Source of the DNA: Thalassolituus sp006212115
GTDB lineage: Bacteria; Pseudomonadota; Gammaproteobacteria; Pseudomonadales; Oceanobacteraceae
Reading direction: 5' to 3' (one strand)
NCBI RefSeq assembly: GCF_040372045.1
Contig: NZ_BAABWH010000005.1
Length of the DNA stretch: 64,000 nt
This document shows positions 8,787 to 17,258 of the stretch, one piece after another. A program made the position numbers and the translations under genes. How positions within the stretch are numbered: the first letter of the stretch is position 1; each line of letters opens with the position of its first letter. Below the pieces are notes generated by a model. It saw only the letters and a list, made by a program, of their open reading frames with translations. It made no database searches and was not told the origin of the DNA.

Positions 8787-8884
8787 TCAGTCCACCGCAA
8801 AACACCCCTCCACGTCTTAAAATACAAGTCGTGGGGGGCATTCCGAAATACCAAATCACACTCCACAACCTTTTAGCCCTACCT

Positions 8885-9400
8885 TCAAAGAACAAAGGTC
8901 TTTTTCATCCTACTAAAAGACTCAGCGGTCACTCCAAGATAAGACGCAATACAATTCATTGGAGTTGCCGAAACGATCTTCGGGCTCATATGCTCAAGAA
9001 AGAAACGGTATCTCTGTTCCGCCGATTTATGGTGAAGCATCATTAAGCGCCGCTCCATGGTCAGGTAATGCTGCTCGGCGAGATAGCGATAAATGCGATC
9101 AATCGCAGGATTGCTATCGCGTAAGCCCTCAAGGTCACGAATCCTGATCCAAAAGCCGGAACACTCCTGCAAGCACTCGATGTCCTCCGTAGCAGGCTTC
9201 CCGGTAATAAAACCCGAATACCCCAGCACCATACTGCCATCAGTCATCAAGCGGTAAATCACCTCTTTACCTGCGAGACTGCGTAGCGCAGCATCGTGAG
9301 GTCGATATTTCGTGGCAGTCGAAGTCGTGAATTTTGGGTTTCTGTAGGAGCGATTCAGCCAGCTTGCCTGGCTATTCGCGACCTGCTGTGCCAACGGCAA
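8885..9400 (-). pseudogene. N-terminally truncated Crp/Fnr-family regulator fused to a REP-like element
   Basis: The frame encodes 171 residues. From about residue 40 it matches the second half of a Crp/Fnr cyclic-nucleotide-binding domain (GKEVIYRLMTDGSMVLGYSGF...ECSGFWIRIRDLEGL), the dimer helix (EQHYLTMERRLMMLHHKSAEQRY) and a C-terminal winged helix (IASYLGVTAESFSRMKK). The first ~45-50 residues of the usual sensor domain are missing. Codons 7-20 are made of the 40-bp REP-like repeat at 9342-9381. The preceding gene's stop at 9405 leaves no room for the lost part. I read this as a remnant; a translated short DNA-binding protein cannot be excluded. Confidence 0.68.
9342..9381 (+). repeat. 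REP-like palindromic element, copy A (identical to copy B at 10805-10844)
   Basis: A 40-bp unit starting CTGTAGGAGCGATTC and ending TATTCGCGA. It contains an imperfect hairpin: GCGA and AGCCAG on the left, loop CTTGC, CTGGCT and TCGC on the right. The conserved head TGTAGGAGCG and tail TTCGCGA are typical of Pseudomonas REP units. The exact reverse complement recurs at 10805-10844. Here it forms codons 7-20 of the Crp remnant. Confidence 0.9.
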
Positions 9401-9404
9401 CAGC

Positions 9405-9968
9405 TTAAAAGCTAGATACTAGAGGTACTTGGTAAACCACTTCATCTAGCAGATTACCGGACAAGGATAATACTTCCTGCTCTCTAATAACCGCCCCACC
9501 TAGCGACTCAGCAATCTTCCTGCTTGCCAGATTATTCTTCTCAACGGGATAAATGAAATGGCTGACTATCAAATTCTCAGAGGCCCAGTCCCTCAGACAG
9601 TGCACCGCCTCACGACCCGAAGCGCTTCCATGAGCAGATTTCTTGATCCAGATGCCCAGCTCTGGCGTAAGCGAAGACTCACGCGCGTGTAAACCTGCAC
9701 ATCCGAGGAATTGCCCTTCAGTATCAACTATCACAAACACAAACTCTTCCCGGCGCTTTATGCCTTCGATGCTACTGCGAATGAACTCCAGTGTTTCGGA
9801 GATATCCTTCGGTGGCGGCGGCATCATGTAGCGGGTAATTTCTGCAGTGAACTCCCGGTAAATGTCTGTTGAAAAGCACTCAGAAATCGGGGTTAATGAA
9901 ATCCGTCGGGAGGCAATGACCAGATCTTCAAAGTGTGATACCGAACTCCGAAAAGTCAGTCGATGCAT
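9405..9968 (-). CDS. GNAT family N-acetyltransferase (RimJ/RimL-like)
   Basis: A 187-residue GCN5-type acetyltransferase. The fold markers are the N-terminal strand RRISLTPISE, the central strand EFVFVIVDTEGQFLGCAGLH, a degenerate acetyl-CoA pyrophosphate loop near SAHGSASGREAV and the C-terminal VEKNNLASRKIAESLGG, typical of the RimJ/RimL or spermidine acetyltransferase branch. Substrate is unknown. Its start overlaps the end of the FMN reductase gene by 13 bases, so the two are translationally coupled. The pair lies between two inverted copies of a 40-bp REP-like element. Confidence 0.86.
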   Translation of the reverse strand: MHRLTFRSSVSHFEDLVIASRRISLTPISECFSTDIYREFTAEITRYMMPPPPKDISETLEFIRSSIEGIKRREEFVFVIVDTEGQFLGCAGLHARESSLTPELGIWIKKSAHGSASGREAVHCLRDWASENLIVSHFIYPVEKNNLASRKIAESLGGAVIREQEVLSLSGNLLDEVVYQVPLVSSF

Positions 9969-10513
9969 TGTGAACTACTGCCCCTAATTTCAGCCAAGTA
10001 AGTATCAAGAAACCTAGAAACGTCTTTCTGTAGCTCAGTACTTCTGAGTAGTTCATAGACTTCATCAGGCGCTTTACCGATAAGGGAGATACGCAAAAAA
10101 TGGTCCTCAAAAAATTTACTGCTTACCGTTGAAAGTACCAGCCTTAATGAATGAAGCATATCATCACCACGATGAGAGGCATGCGCTAACGCTACTGGTT
10201 TATCGACAATTTCAAATCGAGAAACCATCCAGTCGATTGCGTTCTTCAGCCCACCGGGAATGGCTCTGGCATATTCAGGGCTTGAGATAATCAGACCATC
10301 ACACTCTTGAACTAACTTGATAAAGTCACAAACCACCTCTGGTGTTAAGGCGCCCTCTGCATCTGGAGAGAAAATAGGTAACGAGTCAAGACGGCTGAAA
10401 ACTATAAATTCGACTCCTTCGGGGGCCATCTCCTTCATTGCATTCAACAAGGCTGTATTCGTAGATAATCTGCGAGAACTTCCTGATATAGCGAGTATTT
10501 TCATAGCATCCAT
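9956..10513 (-). CDS. NADPH-dependent FMN reductase family protein
   Basis: A 185-residue flavodoxin-like reductase (SsuE/ChrR-type NADPH-FMN reductase family). The phosphate-binding loop is ISGSSRRLSTNTALL at residues ~9-23; SSPEYARAIPGGLKNAIDW is the family signature that contacts the flavin. A start at the second Met (10504, MKILAISGSS) is equally likely. Members reduce FMN, quinones or chromate. First gene of a two-gene unit with the GNAT gene. Codon use and the flanking spacer look more AT-rich than purL next door, by eye only. Confidence 0.88.
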   Translation of the reverse strand: MDAMKILAISGSSRRLSTNTALLNAMKEMAPEGVEFIVFSRLDSLPIFSPDAEGALTPEVVCDFIKLVQECDGLIISSPEYARAIPGGLKNAIDWMVSRFEIVDKPVALAHASHRGDDMLHSLRLVLSTVSSKFFEDHFLRISLIGKAPDEVYELLRSTELQKDVSRFLDTYLAEIRGSSSQCID

Positions 10514-10804
10514 GACGAATTAGAGGATTCAATCCTAGCTTATCCATGCAATCAGTATCGATATCATCTATATAGCTTAGCTTCAGGCTTTCACGATATA
10601 AAGTACCCTTTTGTTCATACAGTCTGCCTAGCTCTTCGCGTACAAAGCTCGGGAATACTTCAACTTTGTAGAAGGGAATCTTATTCTCGAGAATCTAACG
10701 GATAACAAATGGTTCAGACTCCCTAAAAATTGGCGTTGCTGGTGCAGAAGGTTCGATATTCGGTCGTGAATAATACCCACTCCTACGATGGCCCGCATGA
10801 CTGA
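10514..10804. other. Intergenic spacer with no supported gene
   Basis: About 290 bases upstream of the FMN reductase gene. It is AT-rich and contains the 12-base palindrome ATTCTCGAGAAT at 10683-10694. Short frames here have no recognisable product and run into the REP element. It presumably carries the promoter of the FMN reductase/GNAT pair, but no clear -35/-10 pair was found. Confidence 0.5.
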
Positions 10805-10844
10805 TCGCGAATAGCCAGGCAAGCTGGCTGAATCGCTCCTACAG
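10805..10844 (-). repeat. REP-like palindromic element, copy B
   Basis: Exact 40-bp reverse complement of 9342-9381 (no mismatch by direct comparison). Sequence similarity stops abruptly at both ends of the unit. Together the copies flank 9382-10804, which holds the GNAT and FMN reductase genes. Confidence 0.9.
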
Positions 10845-10871
10845 GATGTGGTTTAACTTAAGATTTTCAGA

Positions 10872-10909
10872 CAAAAAAAAGCCGCTGATCATTGCTGACA
10901 AGCGGCTTT
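10872..10909 (-). terminator. Intrinsic terminator of purL
   Basis: On the minus strand AAAGCCGCT (10901-10909 complement) pairs with AGCGGCTTT (10878-10886 complement), followed by a run of eight Ts (AAAAAAAA at 10873-10880 on the plus strand). It lies about 40 bases past the purL stop. Confidence 0.85.
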
Positions 10910-10923
10910 CTTTATTAGCAGGC

Positions 10924-10944
10924 ATGGTGGGCAGTGCCCACCAT
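10924..10944. repeat. Palindromic intergenic element just after purL
   Basis: ATGGTGGGC (10924-10932), loop AGT, GCCCACCAT (10936-10944): a perfect 9-bp stem with a 3-base loop, placed between the purL stop and its terminator. From memory, units of the GGTGGGCANTGCCCACC type recur in intergenic positions of many gammaproteobacterial genomes. Only one copy is in this window. Confidence 0.6.
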
Positions 10945-10949
10945 ACTTA

Positions 10950-13900
10950 TCAGCTATTCTCAGAGCACCAGAGGCGCGCGTTCCTGAACATCCGCATCCA
11001 CGCACCGTCTTCGCTCCAATCTTCGCCTGGAACGTAAGAGTTCTGGATCGCGCGGAATACACGCTCTGGATGCGGCATCATGATGGTGACTCGGCCATCG
11101 GCAGCGGTCAGGCCGGTGATACCCTGTGGCGAACCGTTCGGGTTCAGAGGGTATTGTTCGGTGACTTTGCCGTAGTTGTCGGTGTAGCGCAGTGCGATCT
11201 GGCCAGCCAGTTCGTCGATGTCGGATTCATCGGCGAATTCTGCGCGACCTTCACCGTGGGCGATGGCGATTGGCATGCGTGAGCCTGCCATGCCAGCGAG
11301 GAAGACAGAGTCAGATTCCTGAACTTCAACCATGCTGACGCGAGCTTCGAACTGTTCGCTGGTGTTGCGGACAAAGTGCGGCCAGTGCTCAGCGCCCGGG
11401 ATCAGTTCGTGCAAGTTAGAGAGCATCTGACAACCGTTACATACGCCCAGTGCGAAGGTATCGTTGCGCTCGAAGAAGGCTTTGAACTGGCCACGCGCCT
11501 GTTCGTTGAACAGGATAGATTTCGCCCAACCTTCACCGGCACCCAGTACGTCACCGTAGGAGAAGCCACCACACGCTACGAGGCCGCGGAAGTTTTCAAG
11601 GGTAACGCTGCCCGACAGGATGTCGCTCATGTGCACGTCGACAGTGGCGAAGCCTGCGCGGTCGAAGGCAGCAGCCATTTCAATCTGGCCGTTCACGCCC
11701 TGCTCACGTAGGATCGCCACCAGCGGACGCTCGTCACCGAGGTCAGCTGTAGTGTCTTCGTTGATATCGAAAGTCAGCTCGGCATGGATACCCGGATCTT
11801 CGGCGTCGAGCAGAGCATCAAACTCCTGCTTGGCACAGTCGGCGTTATCACGCAGTGCCTGCATTTCGTAGCTGGTTTGTGCCCACATGCGCTGCCAGGT
11901 CACACGGCTTTCGCTAAGGAATTCTTCATCCTGGAAGCTGAAGGTAATCTGGTCATCGTCGTTAGTCGTGCCAATCACCTGAGTGCAATCACCCAAGCCA
12001 GCCGCTTCAAACTGCGCCAGCACTTCTTCCAGATCGTCACGCTTCACCTGCATGACGGCACCCAGTTCTTCTGCGAACAGAGCAGCGGCAAGTTCGTCTG
12101 TGCTGTCGGCCAGCAGGTCGAGCTTCACATCGATACCGCAGTGGCCCGCGAATGCCATCTCAGTCAGAGTCGCGAACAGACCACCGTCTGAACGGTCGTG
12201 GTACGCCAGCAGTTTGCGGTCGGCGTTCAGGCCCTGTACCACTGCGAAGAAGGCTTTCAGGTCTTCTGCGTCATCCAGATCTGGCGCGGCATCACCGACA
12301 CGGTTGAATACCTGCGCCAGACAAGAGGCACCCAGGCGGTTCTGACCACGACCCAGGTCAACCAGAATCAGGTCTGAGGCTTCGTCGATGCGCTTCAGTT
12401 CTGGAGTCAGAACTTTGCGTGCGTCAGACACAGGCGCAAAACCGGTAATCACCAGTGACATAGGCGCAGTAACCGCCTTATCTTCGCCAGCATCATTCCA
12501 GCGAGTCTTCATCGACATGGAGTCTTTACCCACTGGGATCGTCACCTGCAGCTCTGGGCAGAGTTCCATACCCACGGCTTTCACGGTTTCGTAGAGTTTT
12601 TCATCTTCGCCGTCGTGGCCTGCGGCACACATCCAGTTGGCCGACATTTTGATGTCAGCCATTTTGTTAATCGGCGCGGCGGCGATGTTGGTAATGGCTT
12701 CTGCCACGGCCAGACGACCGGATGCTGGTGCATTGATCAGAGCCACTGGCGTACGCTCACCCATGGCCATGGCTTCGCCGGCGTAGGTGTCGTAGGAGGC
12801 GGTTGTAACGGCAACGTCTGCTACTGGCACCTGCCAAGGGCCAACGAACTGATCACGCGCAACGGTACCGGTAATCGAACGGTCACCAATGGTGATCAGG
12901 AAAGATTTGCTCGCCACCGTAGGCAGCTTCAGTACGCGCTCGGCGGCGTCGGCCAGATTAATGCCTGCCGATTCAAAGTTGTCTTCAATGGCTTTGCGAG
13001 TCGTCGCGTCACGGTGCATGCGCGGCGCTTTACCGAGCAGGACTTCAAGCGGCAAATCAACCGGGCTGTTGTCGAAGTGGCTGTCGGTGACGGTCAGGTG
13101 TTCTTCTTCGGTAGCGATACCGACTACGGCATAGGGGCAACGCTCACGGGCACAGATGGCGTCGAACGCGTCCATGTCTTCTTCCGCAACGGCCATCACG
13201 TAGCGTTCCTGAGATTCGTTACACCAGATCGCCAGCGGGCTCATGCCCGGCTCATCGTTAGGTACGTTACGAAGTTCAAACTTACCGCCACGGCCACCGT
13301 CAGAGACCAACTCTGGGAAAGCGTTAGACAAACCGCCCGCACCGACATCGTGGATAAAGGCGATGGGGTTGTCGTCGCCCAACTGCCAGCAACGGTCGAT
13401 CACTTCCTGACAGCGACGTTCCATTTCTGGGTTTTCACGCTGTACCGAAGCAAAGTCGAGATCGGCATTCGACTGGCCAGACGACATAGACGACGCTGCG
13501 CCACCGCCCAGACCAATCTGCATCGCCGGGCCACCCAGAGCGATCAGGCGTGCGCCAACCGGGATATCACCCTTCTGAACATGGTCGTCACGGATGTTGC
13601 CGTAACCACCAGCAATCATGATTGGCTTGTGGTAACCACGGACTTCGCCGTCGTGCTGTTCTTCAAAAGTACGGAAGTAACCACACAGGTTTGGACGACC
13701 GAATTCGTTGTTAAACGCTGCGCCACCGATTGGGCCTTCGAGCATAATGTCGAGGGCTGAGACAATGCGGTCAGGTTTGCCGTACTGGCTTTCCCATGGC
13801 TGTTCGAAGCCCGGAATTTTCAGGTCAGAGACGGTAAAACCGGTCAGGCCCGCTTTTGGCTTAGAGCCACGACCTGTTGCGCCTTCGTCACGGATCTCAC

Positions 13901-14843
13901 CGCCGGAACCGGTTGCTGCACCAGAGTGCGGAGCAATGGCGGTTGGGTGGTTGTGGGTCTCAACCTTCATCAGGATGTGCATGTCTTCCTGATGGTAGCT
14001 GTACTGGCGCGCGCTGGCGTCAGTGTCAGGGTTCGGGAAGAAACGACCGGTATGGTGACCACGGATCACCGAGGCGTTGTCTTTGTACGCTGACAGAATG
14101 TCTTCGCTGTAACACTCGTAGGTGTTTTTGATCATGGCGAACAAAGACTTGTCTTTGTCTTCGCCGTCGATGGTCCAGCTGGCGTTAAATATCTTGTGGC
14201 GGCAGTGTTCGGAGTTCGCCTGCGCGAACATCATCAGCTCTACGTCGGTCGGGTTACGATCCAGCTTGATGTAGTTCTCAACCAGATAGTCGACTTCGTC
14301 TTCGGCCAGTGCCAGACCCAGAGTCTGGTCAGCAGCGATCAGGGCATCGCGGCCACCGCCCAGAATATCAATGGTGCTCAGCGGTGCTGGTTCAGCGTGC
14401 GAGAACAGGTTGGCTGCCGCTGCACTGTTTTCCAGAACCACTTCCGTCATACGGTCGTGCAGTACCGCAGCTACCGCATCACGGTCAGCCGCTGTTGCAC
14501 CTTCAACGTAGTATGCGATACCACGCTCAAGACGATCTACTTTGGCCAGACCACAGTTATGAGCGATGTCGGTCGCTTTCGATGACCACGGCGAAATAGT
14601 GCCAAAACGCGGTACGACTAAGAACAGCTCACCCGCTCCGTCTTTCTGTTCCGCTTTCGGCCCGTAACGCAGGATGCGCTCCAGAACCAGACGTTCGTTG
14701 TCGTTCAGATCCTCGCTCAGTTCGGCAAAGTGCATAAACTCAGCGTAAACACCGGTCACACAGGGAACGGCGTTTTGCAGCTTGTTGAGGATTTTGTTCT
14801 GACGGAAAGAAGACAGCGCCGGGGCGCCACGCAGCTCAAGCAT
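10950..14843 (-). CDS. purL: Phosphoribosylformylglycinamidine synthase
   Basis: Large single-chain FGAM synthase (1297 residues; enterobacterial PurL is ~1295), fourth step of de novo purine synthesis: FGAR + Gln + ATP to FGAM. Start set at 14843 (MLELRGAPALSSFRQNKIL), the usual PurL beginning; the frame stays open 22 codons further to 14909 without homology. Visible: N-terminal PurS-like domain, linker with CRHKIFNASW, two AIRS-type ATP domains (GGEIRDEGATGRGSKPKAG; GVGALS-like HDVGAGGLSN; YHDRSDGGL) and the C-terminal glutamine amidotransferase with ALGVCNGCQML, Cys1135, and MMPHPERVFR. Long antisense frames across the gene are compositional shadows. Monocistronic with its own terminator; no PurR box was recognised. 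Confidence 0.98.
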   Translation of the reverse strand: MLELRGAPALSSFRQNKILNKLQNAVPCVTGVYAEFMHFAELSEDLNDNERLVLERILRYGPKAEQKDGAGELFLVVPRFGTISPWSSKATDIAHNCGLAKVDRLERGIAYYVEGATAADRDAVAAVLHDRMTEVVLENSAAAANLFSHAEPAPLSTIDILGGGRDALIAADQTLGLALAEDEVDYLVENYIKLDRNPTDVELMMFAQANSEHCRHKIFNASWTIDGEDKDKSLFAMIKNTYECYSEDILSAYKDNASVIRGHHTGRFFPNPDTDASARQYSYHQEDMHILMKVETHNHPTAIAPHSGAATGSGGEIRDEGATGRGSKPKAGLTGFTVSDLKIPGFEQPWESQYGKPDRIVSALDIMLEGPIGGAAFNNEFGRPNLCGYFRTFEEQHDGEVRGYHKPIMIAGGYGNIRDDHVQKGDIPVGARLIALGGPAMQIGLGGGAASSMSSGQSNADLDFASVQRENPEMERRCQEVIDRCWQLGDDNPIAFIHDVGAGGLSNAFPELVSDGGRGGKFELRNVPNDEPGMSPLAIWCNESQERYVMAVAEEDMDAFDAICARERCPYAVVGIATEEEHLTVTDSHFDNSPVDLPLEVLLGKAPRMHRDATTRKAIEDNFESAGINLADAAERVLKLPTVASKSFLITIGDRSITGTVARDQFVGPWQVPVADVAVTTASYDTYAGEAMAMGERTPVALINAPASGRLAVAEAITNIAAAPINKMADIKMSANWMCAAGHDGEDEKLYETVKAVGMELCPELQVTIPVGKDSMSMKTRWNDAGEDKAVTAPMSLVITGFAPVSDARKVLTPELKRIDEASDLILVDLGRGQNRLGASCLAQVFNRVGDAAPDLDDAEDLKAFFAVVQGLNADRKLLAYHDRSDGGLFATLTEMAFAGHCGIDVKLDLLADSTDELAAALFAEELGAVMQVKRDDLEEVLAQFEAAGLGDCTQVIGTTNDDDQITFSFQDEEFLSESRVTWQRMWAQTSYEMQALRDNADCAKQEFDALLDAEDPGIHAELTFDINEDTTADLGDERPLVAILREQGVNGQIEMAAAFDRAGFATVDVHMSDILSGSVTLENFRGLVACGGFSYGDVLGAGEGWAKSILFNEQARGQFKAFFERNDTFALGVCNGCQMLSNLHELIPGAEHWPHFVRNTSEQFEARVSMVEVQESDSVFLAGMAGSRMPIAIAHGEGRAEFADESDIDELAGQIALRYTDNYGKVTEQYPLNPNGSPQGITGLTAADGRVTIMMPHPERVFRAIQNSYVPGEDWSEDGAWMRMFRNARLWCSENS

Positions 14844-15106
14844 CGTGGTCGACTCATAACAGGTAAAAATTGAGGCGCGATTGTACTGGATACGCGCTAT
14901 TTCTGCCATACAGAACGAAGGAATCTAAGATAGGAAAAAACGACCATACTTACGTCTAACGGGCCAGAAGTTTTCCCGCTTTTGTCTATATTTCAATGAG
15001 TTAGAAGTTATCAGCGCCCCCCATCATGATTCAGCAGTACGTTTACAACTGTCTTAATGACCGCACAAAAGCTAAAATCATGATCTTGAGGGAGACGTAA
15101 TCGGTT

Positions 15107-16684
15107 ATGACCAGGCTGTTAAATACGATAAGGAATACCAGACGCATACTGACGACATTGGCTGTCGTTACGCTGCTTGTCAGTAGTCGTCATCCTACTC
15201 TCCTGGACCGAATTGAGCAGGACGGCCGCCTTATTGTCGTCACACGCAACAACCCGACGACCTACTACGAAGAACGTCAGGGAGCCACCGGCTACGAGTA
15301 TGAGCTGGTGAAATCGTTTGCGGATTACCTCGGCGTTGAGCTCGAATTACTGGTGGTTGATGACCTGCACAGCGCCATGGAAGCGCTCAAAAACGGGGAC
15401 GCTCATATTTCAGCTGCGGGCTTTACCAAAGAGCAGACCTCTGGCTACCCCGTTCTGTATGGTCCTACCTACTCCTCGATTTCGGAACAGATTGTGTATC
15501 GTCTGCGGACCGAAAAACCCGAATCCATCGAAGACCTGACCGCCGGTCGATTAATGGTCCCGGCTCGCTCGCGTCATGCCCGCACGCTACGCCACTGGCA
15601 AAAAACCGAATTGCCGTCACTCTCATGGCGCGAAACAGACGAACTTGATGCCTCGGATTTACTGCAAATGGTGTCAGACCGCGAACTCGACTTCACACTG
15701 GTGAATTCTAATGAGTTCCGCCTGATGCGCTCGTATCTGCCGAATCTGGAAGTCGCATTCACGCTGGGGGAAATTCAGACCGTCGCCTGGGTACTGCCAA
15801 GATTGGCGGATGAGTCATTGAGAGATCGCACCTTTGATTTCTTTTACCGCCCGGAAACCGGCGTGCTGATGGCCGAACTGTCCGAGCGTTTTTACGGACA
15901 CGTTGGGCAATTCGATTACGTTGGTGCCCATCGTTTTTTAAGACACAGCCGCTCATTACTGCCGCGCTACGAAGACAACTTTAAAAAAGCCGCTGAAAAA
16001 CATGGGTTCGATTGGCGCTTGCTTGCCGCTATGGGGTATCAGGAGAGTCACTGGAATCCGCGTGCGCGCTCATTTACTGGAGTACGCGGCATTATGATGC
16101 TGACGTTGCGTACGGCGGGAGAACTGGGTGTCACCAACCGCCTTGATCCGGCTCAGAGTATCGCCGGTGGCAGTAAGTACCTCGCGAGACTGCGAGAGCG
16201 ACTCGATGAATCCGTGCGCGAGCCTGATCGCACCTGGATGGCGCTGGCGGCCTATAACGTTGGCTTTGGACATTTAGAAGACGCCCGACGACTCGCGGAA
16301 AAACTGGGCCGGAATCCGGATCTCTGGATCGATGTGAAAGACGTCCTGCCTTTGCTGACCCAACAGAGATACTACCGCCAGACCCGCTACGGCTATGCTC
16401 GCGGCCAGGAGCCGGTTACTTATGTACAGAATATACGTCGATACTACGATGTACTGGTCTGGAACGAGGAGCAGGTTATCCTCGAGGAAGAAAGCACGAC
16501 ACAAAATAACGATACCGATGTTCCCGTCACTGTGATTCCACCTCTATCCACTGCGGACTCGCTAGAGGGGCCGCCAGCGCTGGATACACTTATTGACCTG
16601 CCACTGAACCTGCCGGAGGTGGAGTCCTCAGAACAAGAGTCGGCCGGGGCAGATGTCTCAGAAAGCTCTGCTGAACTGAACTAA
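15107..16684 (+). CDS. mltF: Membrane-bound lytic murein transglycosylase F
   Basis: A 525-residue MltF: cleaves peptidoglycan glycan strands with formation of 1,6-anhydro ends. N-terminal basic/hydrophobic export segment (~residues 10-27), then a type-3 solute-binding-like regulatory domain (~35-265; RLIVVTRNNPTTYYEERQGATGYEYELV), then the SLT catalytic domain (~285-430) with LLAAMGYQESHWNPRA, catalytic Glu313, and GVRGIMMLT, AAYNVG, YVQNIRRYYDVL. No lipobox Cys is visible at the signal end, unlike E. coli MltF. The C-terminal ~70 residues are acidic and low complexity. It is adjacent and divergent to purL, an arrangement common in gammaproteobacteria. Confidence 0.95.
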   Translation: MTRLLNTIRNTRRILTTLAVVTLLVSSRHPTLLDRIEQDGRLIVVTRNNPTTYYEERQGATGYEYELVKSFADYLGVELELLVVDDLHSAMEALKNGDAHISAAGFTKEQTSGYPVLYGPTYSSISEQIVYRLRTEKPESIEDLTAGRLMVPARSRHARTLRHWQKTELPSLSWRETDELDASDLLQMVSDRELDFTLVNSNEFRLMRSYLPNLEVAFTLGEIQTVAWVLPRLADESLRDRTFDFFYRPETGVLMAELSERFYGHVGQFDYVGAHRFLRHSRSLLPRYEDNFKKAAEKHGFDWRLLAAMGYQESHWNPRARSFTGVRGIMMLTLRTAGELGVTNRLDPAQSIAGGSKYLARLRERLDESVREPDRTWMALAAYNVGFGHLEDARRLAEKLGRNPDLWIDVKDVLPLLTQQRYYRQTRYGYARGQEPVTYVQNIRRYYDVLVWNEEQVILEEESTTQNNDTDVPVTVIPPLSTADSLEGPPALDTLIDLPLNLPEVESSEQESAGADVSESSAELN

Positions 16685-16729
16685 AGCGAACTGAGCTAAA
16701 CTAGGTCTTACGAAATCGAGCTAAACGGT

Positions 16730-17251
16730 TTAGTCCTGAGGAGGCGACGCCTTCTTCAGTCGCTTCTTGCCTGCACGGCGCTCTGCGAAAAACGCAGTCA
16801 TAATGGCGGAACAGGTTTCTGCCTGAACCCCACCGTGTGTGTCGACTTTCCAATTCAGCCAAGGTTTTTCAAAGAAGCGTTCGGCACTGTCCACCACACC
16901 CGCCTTGGGTTCGGTAGTACCGTACACGACGCGAGCAACGCGACTGTGAACGATGGCTCCCGAGCACATAGAACAGGGCTCTACTGTGACGTATAAGGTA
17001 GTGCCAGAGAGTCGATAGTTACCGATACGCTTTGCCGCATCCCGGATAGCAACAATCTCTGCATGAGCGGTTGGGTCCAGAGTCGATATCGGCGCGTTTG
17101 CGCCAACACCAATAATCCTGTTGTCACTGACCAGCACTGCTCCTACGGGCACTTCCCCATTGGCGGCAGCGATTTCTGCCAGTTGCAGCGCATAGGCCAT
17201 ACCGGCGTCGTCATCCAGTACCTCACAGCCGTACAAGGCGTCGATGGTCAT
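16730..17251 (-). CDS. tadA: tRNA-specific adenosine deaminase
   Basis: Deaminates A34 to inosine in tRNA-Arg(ACG), needed to read CGU/CGC/CGA. 173 residues from the start at 17251 (MTIDALYG); longer frames run into the kefB 3' end. Zinc site: H63-A-E65 (DPTAHAEIVAIRDA) and P92-C-S-M-C96. RIGNYRLSGTTLYVTVEPC and the C-terminal FFAERR followed by a Lys-rich tail fit TadA. The ATG lies 7 bases after the kefB stop, so it is the last gene of the yciH-kefG-kefB-tadA run. Confidence 0.96.
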   Translation of the reverse strand: MTIDALYGCEVLDDDAGMAYALQLAEIAAANGEVPVGAVLVSDNRIIGVGANAPISTLDPTAHAEIVAIRDAAKRIGNYRLSGTTLYVTVEPCSMCSGAIVHSRVARVVYGTTEPKAGVVDSAERFFEKPWLNWKVDTHGGVQAETCSAIMTAFFAERRAGKKRLKKASPPQD

Positions 17252-17258
17252 GGTCTGG

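Noticed and set aside
9382..10804. Composite transposon or integron cassette
   Set aside because: There is no transposase, integrase, target duplication or attC-like site; only the two REP-like units frame the genes.
10628..10822. 64-codon minus-strand frame beside the REP copy B
   Set aside because: Its N-terminal codons are partly REP-derived and the rest has no gene-like character.
12615..13760. A 381-codon plus-strand open frame antisense to purL
   Set aside because: It is Gly/His/Arg/Val-rich with no recognisable domain and lies wholly inside the highly conserved purL coding sequence; such frames arise from purL codon composition. The other long antisense frames in 11.0-14.6 kb are the same.
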